Assembly: GCA_002405475.1 (NCBI GenBank)
Contig: DHLX01000008.1
Coordinates: 1-64,000 of the forward strand
Origin: Burkholderiales bacterium UBA4657
Lineage (GTDB): Bacteria; Pseudomonadota; Gammaproteobacteria; Burkholderiales; Burkholderiaceae_E
Direction: 5' to 3'
DNA length: 64,000 nt
Below the pieces are notes generated by a model, which saw only the letters and a program-made list of their open reading frames with translations, was not told the DNA's origin and searched no databases. Made by a program: the position numbers and the translations under genes. Positions 43,453-53,300 of this stretch are shown in pieces (the stretch's first letter is position 1; each line of letters starts with the position of its first letter).

Positions 43453-44733
43453 TTAGCCTAGCGCCTTAAACGCCCCCTGTGCTGAAGCCAGCGTTTCTTC
43501 AATCAGTGAATTGTCATGCTGTATTGAAACAAAACCAGCCTCATAGGCCGAGGGCGCCAGATATACCCCGCGGGCGAGCATGGCATGAAAGAAGCGATTG
43601 AAATACGCAATATCCGAGCCCGACACATCGGATAATTGCCGGGGTATTTGATCGGCAAAATATAGCCCGAACATTCCGCCCACACTGTCTGCGGTTAGTG
43701 TTATGCCGTGATGCTGGGCGAGCTGAGTTAGCCCATTACATAATTTCTGTGTCTGTTCCGTCAGACATTCGAAAAAACCAGAAGCCTGAATCAATTTCAG
43801 CGTGGTCAGTCCTGCCGCTACTGCTACTGGATTGCCCGACAAAGTACCGGCCTGATATACCGGCCCCAGTGGAGCCAGGTAGTGCATGATGTCTTCGCGC
43901 CCGCCGAACGCCGCCACTGGAAGACCACCGCCTATCACTTTACCTAGGGTAGTCAAGTCGGGCTGTATGCCATACAAGCTTTGTGCGCCACCCAAAGCGA
44001 CTCGAAAGCCGCTCATGACTTCATCAAAAACCAGTATTGCTCCATGCTGGGTACACAGCTCGCGCATACGGCGTAACCATTGCGGCTGGGCACGCACCAG
44101 ATTCATATTGCCAGCTATGGGTTCGACGATGACACAAGATACCTCTTTACCCAGCTCGCTGAAACACTGCTCCAGTTGCGTCATGTCGTTGTAGCTCAGT
44201 ACGACGGTATGCGCTGCAAATTCGGCCGGTACACCGGCGCTGGTGGGGTGGCCAAAAGTTAGCAGCCCACTTCCCGCCTTGACCAGCAGTGAGTCGGCAT
44301 GGCCATGATAACAACCATCAAACTTGATGATCTTACTGCGTCCGGTTGCGCCGCGCGCCAGCCGTATGGCGCTCATGGTGGCCTCGGTACCGCTGGAGAC
44401 GAAGCGCACTTTTTTTATCGAGGGTACCAGCTTCAGTACTTCCTCAGCTATTTCAATTTCTGCTTCGGTCGGAGCGCCAAAACTCAGAGATTTGTGCGCG
44501 GCACGCTGCACTGCCTCGACCACCTGCGGGTGGGCATGTCCCAGAATCATCGGCCCCCATGAGCCAATATAATCGACATAACGCTGCCCATCTGCGTCCC
44601 ATACATATGGGCCCTGTCCTCGGGTGAAAAATCGTGGCGTGCCACCCACCGACTTAAAGGCACGTACCGGTGAATTCACACCGCCAGGAATAGAGCGTTG
44701 TGCGCGTTCAAACAGAATATCATTTTGACTCAT
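43453..44733 (-). CDS. hemL: Glutamate-1-semialdehyde 2,1-aminomutase
   Basis: PLP enzyme converting glutamate-1-semialdehyde to 5-aminolevulinate in C5-pathway tetrapyrrole synthesis. The 426 residues begin SQNDILFERAQRSIPGGVN and contain the PLP lysine in TLGKVIGGGLPVAAFGG. ATG 44733 is the family start and overlaps the 3' end of thiE by 14 bases; a 35-codon upstream extension is not family-like. Part of the thiD-thiE-hemL transcript. Confidence 0.96.
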   Translation of the reverse strand: MSQNDILFERAQRSIPGGVNSPVRAFKSVGGTPRFFTRGQGPYVWDADGQRYVDYIGSWGPMILGHAHPQVVEAVQRAAHKSLSFGAPTEAEIEIAEEVLKLVPSIKKVRFVSSGTEATMSAIRLARGATGRSKIIKFDGCYHGHADSLLVKAGSGLLTFGHPTSAGVPAEFAAHTVVLSYNDMTQLEQCFSELGKEVSCVIVEPIAGNMNLVRAQPQWLRRMRELCTQHGAILVFDEVMSGFRVALGGAQSLYGIQPDLTTLGKVIGGGLPVAAFGGREDIMHYLAPLGPVYQAGTLSGNPVAVAAGLTTLKLIQASGFFECLTEQTQKLCNGLTQLAQHHGITLTADSVGGMFGLYFADQIPRQLSDVSGSDIAYFNRFFHAMLARGVYLAPSAYEAGFVSIQHDNSLIEETLASAQGAFKALG

Positions 44734-45364
44734 GAGCAGCCCTGAAAAAAAGTTGCTGATAACGTTGTGCCCGCTCGGCAATATCATCAGCCTGAAACAG
44801 ATCGGAAATAACTGCCACTGCATCGGCGCCAGCTGCAATCACCACTGGTGCGGTGGCCAAAGTAATGCCACCAATGGCAACACGCGGTAGTCCTAACGTG
44901 GACGCCTGTTGAAATAAGTTTAAGGGAGCGTGTACAGCCGCCGGTTTGGTGCCCGAAGCAAATACAGCACCAAAAGCAATATAGGTGGCACCTTGCCGGC
45001 AGGCCGCTTCGGCCAGATGGAAATCGTTATAGCAACTGACTCCAAACGCCAGAGTGTCGTCTTCTGGTCGCCTGTCATCACGCCCTATGTGTACGGCATC
45101 GGCCTCGACCGCATGTGCCAGATCAATATCATCATTGACCACAAACCAGGCTGCAAAGTCGTGGCACAGTTGTCGTAATGCCTGGGCTTCATGCAGACGT
45201 TTTCTGCTATCAGCACTTTTCTCCCGGTATTGCAGCATGGTCACGCCGCCCTGCAATGCGGCTCGAACTTTTGCGATTAAGTCAGGCGTAGACAGGTCTG
45301 GCGGGGTAATGGCATATAAACCACGCATGCGTGGTGGCAATAGGGTTGTCGCTGATTCAGTCAT
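44720..45364 (-). CDS. thiE: Thiamine-phosphate synthase
   Basis: Joins the pyrimidine and thiazole halves of thiamine. The 214 residues show the TIM-barrel signatures LQGGVTMLQYREKSAD, FVVNDDIDLA and VAIGGITLATAPVVIAAGADAVAVI (spread over several strands). ATG 45364 overlaps thiD by eight bases and agrees with family length; an upstream frame of 23 codons overlaps thiD coding sequence. Confidence 0.95.
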   Translation of the reverse strand: MTESATTLLPPRMRGLYAITPPDLSTPDLIAKVRAALQGGVTMLQYREKSADSRKRLHEAQALRQLCHDFAAWFVVNDDIDLAHAVEADAVHIGRDDRRPEDDTLAFGVSCYNDFHLAEAACRQGATYIAFGAVFASGTKPAAVHAPLNLFQQASTLGLPRVAIGGITLATAPVVIAAGADAVAVISDLFQADDIAERAQRYQQLFFRAAHESK

Positions 45365-46208
45365 TCGGTGCCATTTGGCGCGACCAGAAAAATCGGTCGG
45401 GTATCGCTTGCCCCATACCAGGACGAAAAGCATGCGCTAATGTGTTCCAGGTATATTCCTGAGCCTGCTGTACCGCATCGGGCAAATCTGCTCCCAGCGC
45501 CAGCATGGCAGCAATGGCTGATGCCAAAGTGCAACCCGAGCCATGGTAGCTGCCCGGCAAGCGCTGCCATTCATCAGCACGAACCAGACCGGCGGCATTG
45601 AACAGCCGGTTGGTCACGCTGGTAGAAACCTCATGAGTGCCAGTAATAAGCACATACTCGGCCCCGATCTGTAGCAGGCGCTGGGCGCAAACATCAAGAG
45701 TCAGACTTTCCAGCTCCTCGTCCTGATCAGTTGCAGCCAAACGACGCGCTTCCAGGCTATTAGGCGTCACGATGGTCGCCTGAGGCAGTAATAATTCGCG
45801 CATCGCCTCTATAACTTCCTCATCACTAAGACTGTCGCCTCGACCTGAAGCCAGAACCGGATCAAAAACCAATGGTATGTCTGGATAATCAGACATGATT
45901 TCGGCAATGACGCGAACATTTTCTGCACTGCACAAAACACCCAGTTTGAAAGCAGACACCGACATATCTTCCAGTAAGGTTCGAGCCTGATCATCGACCC
46001 AGTCAGCGTCTAGCGCCATCACTTCATCCACCCCTGCAGAATCTTGTACGGTTATTCCTGTCAAGACCGACGTACCATGACAGCCAAGACTGGCAATGGT
46101 CAGCAAGTCTGCCTGCAGTCCGGCGCCTGAAGTCGGGTCAGATGCGGCAAAGGTCAGTACCAGGGGGGGCTGCTCAAATGCAGCAACGGGCAGGGAGCCA
46201 GAGGTCAT
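45357..46208 (-). CDS. thiD: Hydroxymethylpyrimidine/phosphomethylpyrimidine kinase
   Basis: Phosphorylates the thiamine pyrimidine precursor twice. The 283 residues carry the ribokinase-fold patterns FAASDPTSGAGLQADLLTI and LPGSYHGSGCTLASAIAAMLA (anion hole GSGC). First gene of the thiD-thiE-hemL operon, divergent from rubredoxin with a 106-base gap. No TPP riboswitch is visible in that gap. Confidence 0.95.
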   Translation of the reverse strand: MTSGSLPVAAFEQPPLVLTFAASDPTSGAGLQADLLTIASLGCHGTSVLTGITVQDSAGVDEVMALDADWVDDQARTLLEDMSVSAFKLGVLCSAENVRVIAEIMSDYPDIPLVFDPVLASGRGDSLSDEEVIEAMRELLLPQATIVTPNSLEARRLAATDQDEELESLTLDVCAQRLLQIGAEYVLITGTHEVSTSVTNRLFNAAGLVRADEWQRLPGSYHGSGCTLASAIAAMLALGADLPDAVQQAQEYTWNTLAHAFRPGMGQAIPDRFFWSRQMAPND

Positions 46209-46314
46209 GAATGAGTTTTACCAAGCAAAAACAAAAGATAGTCTGTATGATCGTGCGTTGAATCAAAAAATATTTCACTATTTTAGCTTCCCTTTGATTT
46301 CGGACTTTTTGACA

Positions 46315-46491
46315 ATGGCTAATGAATTTCGTACCTGGATGTGTCTGATTTGCGGCTGGATCTACGATGAGGCCGCTGGCTCGCCTGATGAAGGAATTGC
46401 TCCTGGCACGCGCTGGGAAGATGTACCACCGAACTGGACTTGCCCGGAGTGCGGGGCGCGGAAAGAGGATTTTGAGATGGTCGAATTGTGA
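46315..46491 (+). CDS. rubA: Rubredoxin
   Basis: 58-residue iron protein with the Fe(SCys)4 ligands C10-x2-C13 and C43-x2-C46 (MCLICGW and CPECGA). It carries single electrons. ATG 46315 gives the standard length; an upstream in-frame extension of 73 codons overlaps thiD on the other strand and looks random. No clear ribosome binding site precedes the ATG. It lies between thiamine genes and the pilus chemosensory operon. Confidence 0.94.
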   Translation: MANEFRTWMCLICGWIYDEAAGSPDEGIAPGTRWEDVPPNWTCPECGARKEDFEMVEL

Positions 46492-46642
46492 AATTAATCA
46501 CAGGGATAAGGTACCAAGTTTAGAATTCACGACAACTTGTCTTACAATCTTCGTGCGATCATTTACAAGAATGGATATGTCTGGGACGATAAGCAGCCGG
46601 GTAAGTGCAAATCTCACAAACATTTGAGGAAACGGTGCGGCA

Positions 46643-47050
46643 ATGAATCAGGCTTCTCAGCTAGCAGGTCGTAAGATCATGGTCATCGATGACTCGAGTA
46701 CCATTCGCCGTAGTGCGGAGATTTTTTTAGTGCAAGCTGGCTGTCAGGTCATTCTGGCCGAGGACGGCTTTGATGCCCTGGCAAAAATCAATGACCATGA
46801 ACCTGAGTTAATTTTTTGCGATATTTTGATGCCACGGCTGGACGGTTATCAGACCTGTGCCCTGATTAAAAAGAGCCCCAAGTTTCGCCAAACCCCGGTC
46901 GTCATGTTGTCGTCAAAAGATGGTTTGTTTGACCGCGCTCGTGGTCGGCTGGTCGGTTCCTCGGAATATCTGACCAAACCCTTTACCAAAGACAGTTTGC
47001 TAAAAACCGTACAGGCGCAATTGAAGCCTGACAAGGCAGCTGCCACCTGA
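46643..47050 (+). CDS. pilG: Type IV pilus response regulator PilG
   Basis: 135-residue single-domain CheY-like receiver with phospho-acceptor D60 in FCDILMPRLDG, acidic pair in MVIDDSST and the conserved lysine in YLTKPFTKDS. In the Pil-Chp system PilG promotes pilus extension and cAMP signalling. First gene of the operon; the 151-base upstream gap probably holds its promoter. Confidence 0.94.
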   Translation: MNQASQLAGRKIMVIDDSSTIRRSAEIFLVQAGCQVILAEDGFDALAKINDHEPELIFCDILMPRLDGYQTCALIKKSPKFRQTPVVMLSSKDGLFDRARGRLVGSSEYLTKPFTKDSLLKTVQAQLKPDKAAAT

Positions 47051-47070
47051 ATTTGTTATGGAGAAACTGT

Positions 47071-47433
47071 ATGCCAGTACAAAAAATACTCGTTGTTGAT
47101 GATTCGCCGACCGAGCGCTTCTTCTTTACCGATTTGCTGAGTAAAAACGGTTATAACGTGTTTACGGCTGAATCGGGCGAGGAAGCACTGGTCAAGACGC
47201 GTGAAATCAAGCCCGATCTAATCCTGATGGATGTGGTCATGCCCGGTACCAATGGATTTCAGGCAACGCGCGAGATTACACGCGATCCGGCGCTTGCACA
47301 CATTCCCGTCATTATCTGCACCAGTAAAACTCTGGAAACCGATCGAATCTGGGGTCTGCGCCAGGGTGCTCGGGACTACATTACCAAGCCGATCAACGCC
47401 AAAGATTTACTGGCCAAAATAGCAGCTATATAG
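47071..47433 (+). CDS. pilH: Type IV pilus response regulator PilH
   Basis: 120-residue CheY-like receiver with D54 in LMDVVMPGTNG and lysine in YITKPINAKD. PilH counteracts PilG in twitching control. ATG 47071 (MPVQKILVVDDS) was chosen over one 18 bases upstream because GGAG lies eight bases before it. It follows pilG by 20 bases. Confidence 0.93.
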   Translation: MPVQKILVVDDSPTERFFFTDLLSKNGYNVFTAESGEEALVKTREIKPDLILMDVVMPGTNGFQATREITRDPALAHIPVIICTSKTLETDRIWGLRQGARDYITKPINAKDLLAKIAAI

Positions 47434-47444
47434 TTGACACCATC

Positions 47445-47963
47445 ATGCGTGCTGACAGCCGATCCAGATTACGCGAATTCCAGGCTCGTTTGACTGAGCG
47501 CCTGGCGCAGGCGATGGCCTCGCCTGTGACCAACTCCAGGCTTGGAATTTTGATCAACGATTCACGCTGGCTGGTAGACCTTGATGAAGCGGGCGAAATC
47601 TTTCCTCTGCAGGATATCGCCACTGTGCCGCATACTCACGACTGGTACCGTGGCCTCACCAACGTGCGTGGTTCCCTGGTCTCGGTAGTCGATTTGTCCC
47701 TGTTTCTGGGCGGGGGTCCGACCCGAACCGATCGTGACAGTCGCGTACTGTCCTTCGCCAGTTCACTGGACTTTAATGTGGGAATTATCGTCACGCGCAC
47801 CTTGGGTTTACACAATCCAGCACAGTGGCGTAGTGTTGGTTCGCAATTGGTTGACGAGAACGAACAGAGCTGGACACCTATCAGTTTCAGCGCACTGACG
47901 GTCGATGAGCGTTTTTTGGAGATTAGTCCACTGGGCAGCTTGCCAGTACAGGCCCTGGGCTAA
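47445..47963 (+). CDS. pilI: CheW-like adaptor PilI
   Basis: 172-residue CheW-type scaffold linking receptor PilJ to kinase ChpA/PilL. The pattern PHTHDWYRGLTNVRGSLVSVVDLS is the CheW core. It begins 11 bases after pilH. The 100-base gap to pilJ contains two hairpins. Confidence 0.92.
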   Translation: MRADSRSRLREFQARLTERLAQAMASPVTNSRLGILINDSRWLVDLDEAGEIFPLQDIATVPHTHDWYRGLTNVRGSLVSVVDLSLFLGGGPTRTDRDSRVLSFASSLDFNVGIIVTRTLGLHNPAQWRSVGSQLVDENEQSWTPISFSALTVDERFLEISPLGSLPVQALG

Positions 47964-47987
47964 CGGGTTTGCAGTTCGAGGGGGCGT

Positions 47988-48033
47988 CAAGCCTGGCTTG
48001 GCGCATTTACAGGGTATAGCGGCATGACCGCTA
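47988..48033 (+). repeat. Two short hairpins between pilI and pilJ
   Basis: CAAGCC and GGCTTG (47988-48000) form a six-base dyad around one T, and TAGCGG and CCGCTA (48017-48033) form a perfect six-base stem with a CATGA loop. Neither has a T-run. They may adjust message stability or pilJ expression relative to the upstream genes. Confidence 0.35.
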
Positions 48034-48063
48034 CTCAGTTAGTCGCATTAGCGGAGAAGAGAC

Positions 48064-50265
48064 ATGGCATTAAAGCTGCCTTTCAAGTTGCCGACTTTAG
48101 GCAAACAGACCAATAACCAACCGTCTAGCGGAGCTCGGGCCATCATACCCGCAAACCTGTCCGGCCCCGCCACGATTGACCCCAACGCGACCATCGTCGG
48201 ACGAGCCATTACGAGGAGTTCGGGTTTCAGGATCCCCGTGATTGGACATCTACCGCTGATCCGACAGATCCGCTATCTGCTGATTTTGCTGGGTATATCG
48301 CTGATCGTGCTGGCCTTCTTTGCTGCACTCGATGCACGTAACGCTGCGCGCACCACGACTAACGTTGAATTGTCCGGTGACTCGCTGATGCACTCGCAGC
48401 GTCTGGCACGTTCCGCCCCTCTGGCCATTCTGGGCAACCCTGCGGCGTTCCGGCAAATGAGGGATTCGTTTGACCGACTGGATGCCAACCTGATTCAGCT
48501 CGGGGACACCACGACTGGTCTGCAGGGGCAGTCCCTGCTGAAGCAGTCGCGTGAGAAATGGGAGCTTTCCAAGCGCGCCGCTGATGCTATTCTCAAGGAG
48601 GAAAAAGTACTGACTTCTCTGGGCGCAACGCTGCGCAAGGTGAATGACGATAATCCGATCCTGCTCGATCTGACCGAACAAGTTGCGGCTTTGAAACTGC
48701 AGACCGGCTCTGCGGCTCGTGAAATTTCTGCTGCCAGTCAGTTAACCATGCTGACCCAGCGTATTGCACGTAATGCCAACCAGTTGCTAAGTGGCGACGC
48801 AGTAAACCCCGAGGTGGCATTCCTGCTGGGTAAAGACACGAATACTTTCCGCGATGTGCTCGAAGGTCTGATCAATGGTTCCGAAGTGTTGCGTCTGCAA
48901 GCCTCTACTGATGCTGAAACCAAAGCCCGCCTGGCTGAACTACTGAATGCCTTTACTGCCTACCGTGAATCTATTGGTCTTATTCTGTCTTCGTTACAAC
49001 GTATCGTAGGTGCCAAACAGGCTGAACAGCGCATCTTTAACGAATCCGAGGGCATGAAGGATGTACTGACCAATTTGCGCAATGAGTACGTCGGACAACA
49101 GACCATGCGCTGGCTAAACTGGATCATCATGATCGTCTCCGGTATTATTTCGCTGGTTTCAGCTTTCCTGATCGGTAAACTGTTCCTCGATGACTCACGC
49201 CGTCGTGCTGTTGAGGCCGAACGTCAGCGCGAGCTGGCCGAGCGTCAGGAATCGGATGTGAAACGTCTTAACGACCAAAACCAGGCCGCTATCTTGCGCC
49301 TGATGAACGAACTGCAAGAAGTTGCTGACGGCGACCTGACTATCAAGGCTACCGTGTCCGAAGATATTACGGGCGCCATTGCCGATTCGGTGAATTACAC
49401 GGTGGAAGAACTACGCAGCCTGGTCGGTCGGATTAACCGCACCGCAGAACAGGTGGCTGGGGCTTCAGGACAAGCCGCTGCCAGATCGCAGGAGTTATCG
49501 GTAACTTCAGCGCAGCAGTCACGTGAAATTCGCGAAACCGGTGAATCTGTACTGAACATGGCGCAACAGATTAACGATGTTTCTGCTTCCGCTATGGAAT
49601 CCGCCAATGTTGCTCGACAATCGCTGAAAGCAGCCGAGGAAGGCCAACGTGCGGTGCAAAACGCCATTTCCGGCATGAACGACATCCGTACCCAGATTCA
49701 GGAAACCTCGAAACGCATCAAACGATTGGGTGAATCGTCTCAGGAGATCGGCGAGATTATCGAGCTGATTACCGACATTACCGAACAAACCAACGTACTG
49801 GCCTTGAACGCTGCCATTCAGGCAGCGTCTGCAGGGGAAGCAGGACGCGGCTTCTCAGTGGTCGCGGAAGAGGTGCAGCGACTGGCGGAACGCTCGCAGG
49901 AAGCGACAAAACAGATTGGTGCCCTGATCCGCACCATTCAGACTGACACACAAGATGCTGTAGCTGCTATGGAACAGTCAACCCAGGGGGTGGTAGAGGG
50001 AGCAAAACTGTCCGATGAGGCAGGGCGCGCCCTGGCCGGGATCGGTAACGTTTCGCGCGAGTTAGCCGAGCTGATTGAGCGTATTTCCACCAGCACTTCG
50101 AAACAGGCCTCATCTGCCGGTGAGGTGGCAAAAAATATTCAGCGCATCCTGACAGTGACAGAGCAGACTTCGGTCGGTACCGAATTGACAGCCAAATCAA
50201 TTCGAGAATTGTCCGATTTGGCTAATGAACTGAAGAACTCTGTATCCCGTTTCCGAGTTGCTTGA
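48064..50265 (+). CDS. pilJ: Pilus chemoreceptor PilJ
   Basis: Methyl-accepting protein of 733 residues: a basic, proline-containing cytoplasmic N-terminus, TM1 about 69-90, a periplasmic helical region with two PilJ-type repeats, TM2 about 355-377, HAMP, and a signalling domain with tip ITEQTNVLALNAAIQAASAGE (the Q in AAIQAAS is PilJ-like). It senses surface contact or pilin in the Pil-Chp system. No pilK methyltransferase follows; chpA/pilL comes next after 40 bases. Confidence 0.94.
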   Translation: MALKLPFKLPTLGKQTNNQPSSGARAIIPANLSGPATIDPNATIVGRAITRSSGFRIPVIGHLPLIRQIRYLLILLGISLIVLAFFAALDARNAARTTTNVELSGDSLMHSQRLARSAPLAILGNPAAFRQMRDSFDRLDANLIQLGDTTTGLQGQSLLKQSREKWELSKRAADAILKEEKVLTSLGATLRKVNDDNPILLDLTEQVAALKLQTGSAAREISAASQLTMLTQRIARNANQLLSGDAVNPEVAFLLGKDTNTFRDVLEGLINGSEVLRLQASTDAETKARLAELLNAFTAYRESIGLILSSLQRIVGAKQAEQRIFNESEGMKDVLTNLRNEYVGQQTMRWLNWIIMIVSGIISLVSAFLIGKLFLDDSRRRAVEAERQRELAERQESDVKRLNDQNQAAILRLMNELQEVADGDLTIKATVSEDITGAIADSVNYTVEELRSLVGRINRTAEQVAGASGQAAARSQELSVTSAQQSREIRETGESVLNMAQQINDVSASAMESANVARQSLKAAEEGQRAVQNAISGMNDIRTQIQETSKRIKRLGESSQEIGEIIELITDITEQTNVLALNAAIQAASAGEAGRGFSVVAEEVQRLAERSQEATKQIGALIRTIQTDTQDAVAAMEQSTQGVVEGAKLSDEAGRALAGIGNVSRELAELIERISTSTSKQASSAGEVAKNIQRILTVTEQTSVGTELTAKSIRELSDLANELKNSVSRFRVA

Positions 50266-50305
50266 TGTCGTCTTGATGTCGTTATTGTGATTAAGAGGAT
50301 CGCCC

Positions 50306-53300
50306 ATGTCCGCTCCGGCCAGCACCACGCAAAGCATTGACATTACCCCTTTGTCGTGGGTCATTGAGGAAGTGCGGCAGTCATTGCGGCGGTCTGCTAC
50401 CGCTCTGACGGAATTTGCCAGCAATACAGCGGACACTGCAGCTCTAAAGCGTGCCAGAGATTTCTTGCACCAGGCTCATGGTGCATTGCAAATAGTCGAT
50501 CTTGAAGGTATAGCAGTGTTAACTGAACACTCTGAACGCCTGCTCGAACGCTACAGTCAACAGCCAAAAAGTTGCACTACAGAATCGGCGCGCATGCTGG
50601 AACGCATTTTCGATAGCCTGCTAGATTATTTGGATGATCTACTGTCTGGTGCACCCAATCAACCGGTTAAATTATTTCCACAATATAAAGAATTGTTGAC
50701 GACTTTGGGGGTGGAGCGTATTCACCCGGCCGAACTATTTTTCCCTGATATCTCGATTCGCTATTCCGACCAGGACAGCCATATCGACGCCGACACCGAC
50801 ACTCTGGCAGCGGGGCGTGCACAATTCGAGCGCGGCCTATTAAAACTTCTGCGCAATAGTGAGCGGCAGACGGGTATGGATGAAATGGTGTCAGCAGTCA
50901 AGACGCTGCGTCAGGCACAACATGACCCTGGTGCCCGCTCGTTTTGGAGTGTCATGCAGGGTATGCTGGAGGGATTACGGAGTGAGGGATTGCCGCTCGA
51001 TCTCAACGTCAAGCGGCTATGCGCCCGCATGAACCTGCAAATGCGTCGTACCATTGAGGGTTCAGGTAGCCTGGCAGAAAGATTACTTAAAGATGCCCTG
51101 TTCTTCGTCGCAGCCAGTGCAAAATCTACTCCAGAAATGCAGCAAATTGTGCAGAGCTATGGTTTGCAAGGTGCTATCCCGAAGGATTATGAAGTAACCC
51201 GCTATGGTCGCGCAGATGCCATGGCGGTTAAACGATGCAGGGAGCCTCTGCTGGCCGCCAAGAATTCGTGGGATAAACTGGTTGCTGGGCGGCTGCCTGA
51301 AGCCACCATTTTTGCCCAGGCCTGTAAAGACTTTGTGAAGGCAACGGCGACTCTGGGTGATCATGCAGTGACAGAAACGGCTCGTACCATAGAGGTTGTT
51401 GCGAATCGTATCATTTCGGAAAACGGGGTGCCCTCGAGTGACCTGGCACTCGAGACTGCTACCGCCCTGTTATTTCTCGAAAATGCACTCGATGCATTCA
51501 ACCGCCTGGATGAACAATTTCCATCTCGTGCCGGTCTGGTGCGTGACCGTTTGCATAAGGCGCTATCAGGTTTACCGCTAGATCAGTCGGTAGACTGGCT
51601 TGCGGAGTTGGCGCGCAGAACCCATGAACGTCAGACTATGAGTTCACTGGTTGCGGAAATTCAAACCAATCTGCGATCGATTGAACAATCTCTGGATGCA
51701 TTTTTCCGGGATCCGACGAAAAAAGAGGGGCTTAATACACTCAACAGCTTGCTGCTGGAAACAGTAGGTGCGCTGCGTCTGCTTGATCATAAAAATGCCA
51801 GTGATGCTCTGGAATTTGGCCGCATGATTATTGCCAAGTTCGTGGATAACGATACAGAACCTGAGCAACGCGACTTTGAACGCGTGGCCCAGACTTTTGG
51901 TGCCCTGGGATTTTATGTGGATGCGCTGCGCCAGCCCGATAGTGCAACACGCCCCATTCTGGAGTTTGATACCGAGCAGAATGCCTACATTGCCCGACTG
52001 GTCACCGAGAAGAGAAAATCTTCCGTGCCAGATTCTGTTCAGCCTGTGCCTAGCGAAGCGCCTGCTTCAGCGCGGCAACCCGTATTTGCGGCTACCTCTT
52101 CCCCTAGTCCAGCATCGAGCGTTGAATCCTCAATATCGGTATCAATCGGCTTTGCCAGAGAACCAGAACTAGGCGCGCTATCTGAGGTGAACGGATTGAC
52201 GCTCGACGTATCAGACCTCGCAGTATTTCCTGAAGTGCTGGAAGTATCCGCACCACTCGATTCACCCAGTGTAGAAAGAGAAACACGGGTTCATGCCGAA
52301 AATTCCATACGCTGGTTCGAGAAGCTAGAGCTTGACCCACAGGATGCATTTGCATTATCCGAGATGCGACGCGAGTTGAACGAGGTTCGGGCTGGTGCTG
52401 AACTGCTGGACGATGCAAGAATTTTGAATACCGCACGCGATACGCTGAAATTACTGGAAGGCGGGTTTTCTAGCACTAGCGCCGACTCGGTAAAAAATCT
52501 GCTAACAATTTTAAGCGGCCAGCCTACGGCACCCAAAGAGGCGCCTCGTCCTTCCGAGTCGACGCTGGCCTTGGCGGCATCCGGTGACGATGTGATTGAT
52601 GCCGAGCTGCTTTCCATTTTCCTTGATGAGGCGCGTGAGGTCTTTACGACTATCGATGAATCACTTAGTGAGTCACGCGACCGTCCCTCGGATCAAACTC
52701 ACATTACAACTCTGCGGCGGGCTTTTCATACCTTGAAAGGCTCGAGCCGCATGGTTGGCTTGCGTCAGTTTGGTGAAGCGGCCTGGGCAGTGGAACAAGT
52801 CTTTAATGTTTGGCTGGCCGAAGAAAAAGCAGGTGACGATGCTCTTTACGACCTGACTGCACATGCCAGAACGCAGATGTCAGAATGGGTGGAGCTCATT
52901 GCCACTGGCGATCCAAAAGCGGTCAAGCCTGAAGCGCTGATAGCCGCCGCCGATCGGGTGAAAGCGGGGCAAGGTTTTTTTTGGGAAGCGGCTGAGCCAG
53001 TCATCAGCTCGGCCGCCGACATTGCGCCTGCTTCAGAGCCTGTGTTCGAGCCTGAAACTGAACTGATCATACTTGACGACGACACTGCCAGGGAAGTCAT
53101 TGAACTTGAGGCTGCACCCTTCCCTGTCATCGAAGAAGAGGTACTCAACCCAGCAGCATTCAACCCGGATATCAAAAAAATTGGTGACCTGGAGATTTCT
53201 TCACAGCTGTTTGACATTTTTCTCGCTGAAGCAGATAGCCGTTTAAAAATTCTCAAGGAAACCCTTCATGACTGGGAAGCAACTCCAGCCGCACCGCCCA

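Noticed and set aside
46209..46314. TPP riboswitch upstream of thiD
   Set aside because: The 106-base gap is AT-rich and lacks the conserved CUGAGA-type core.
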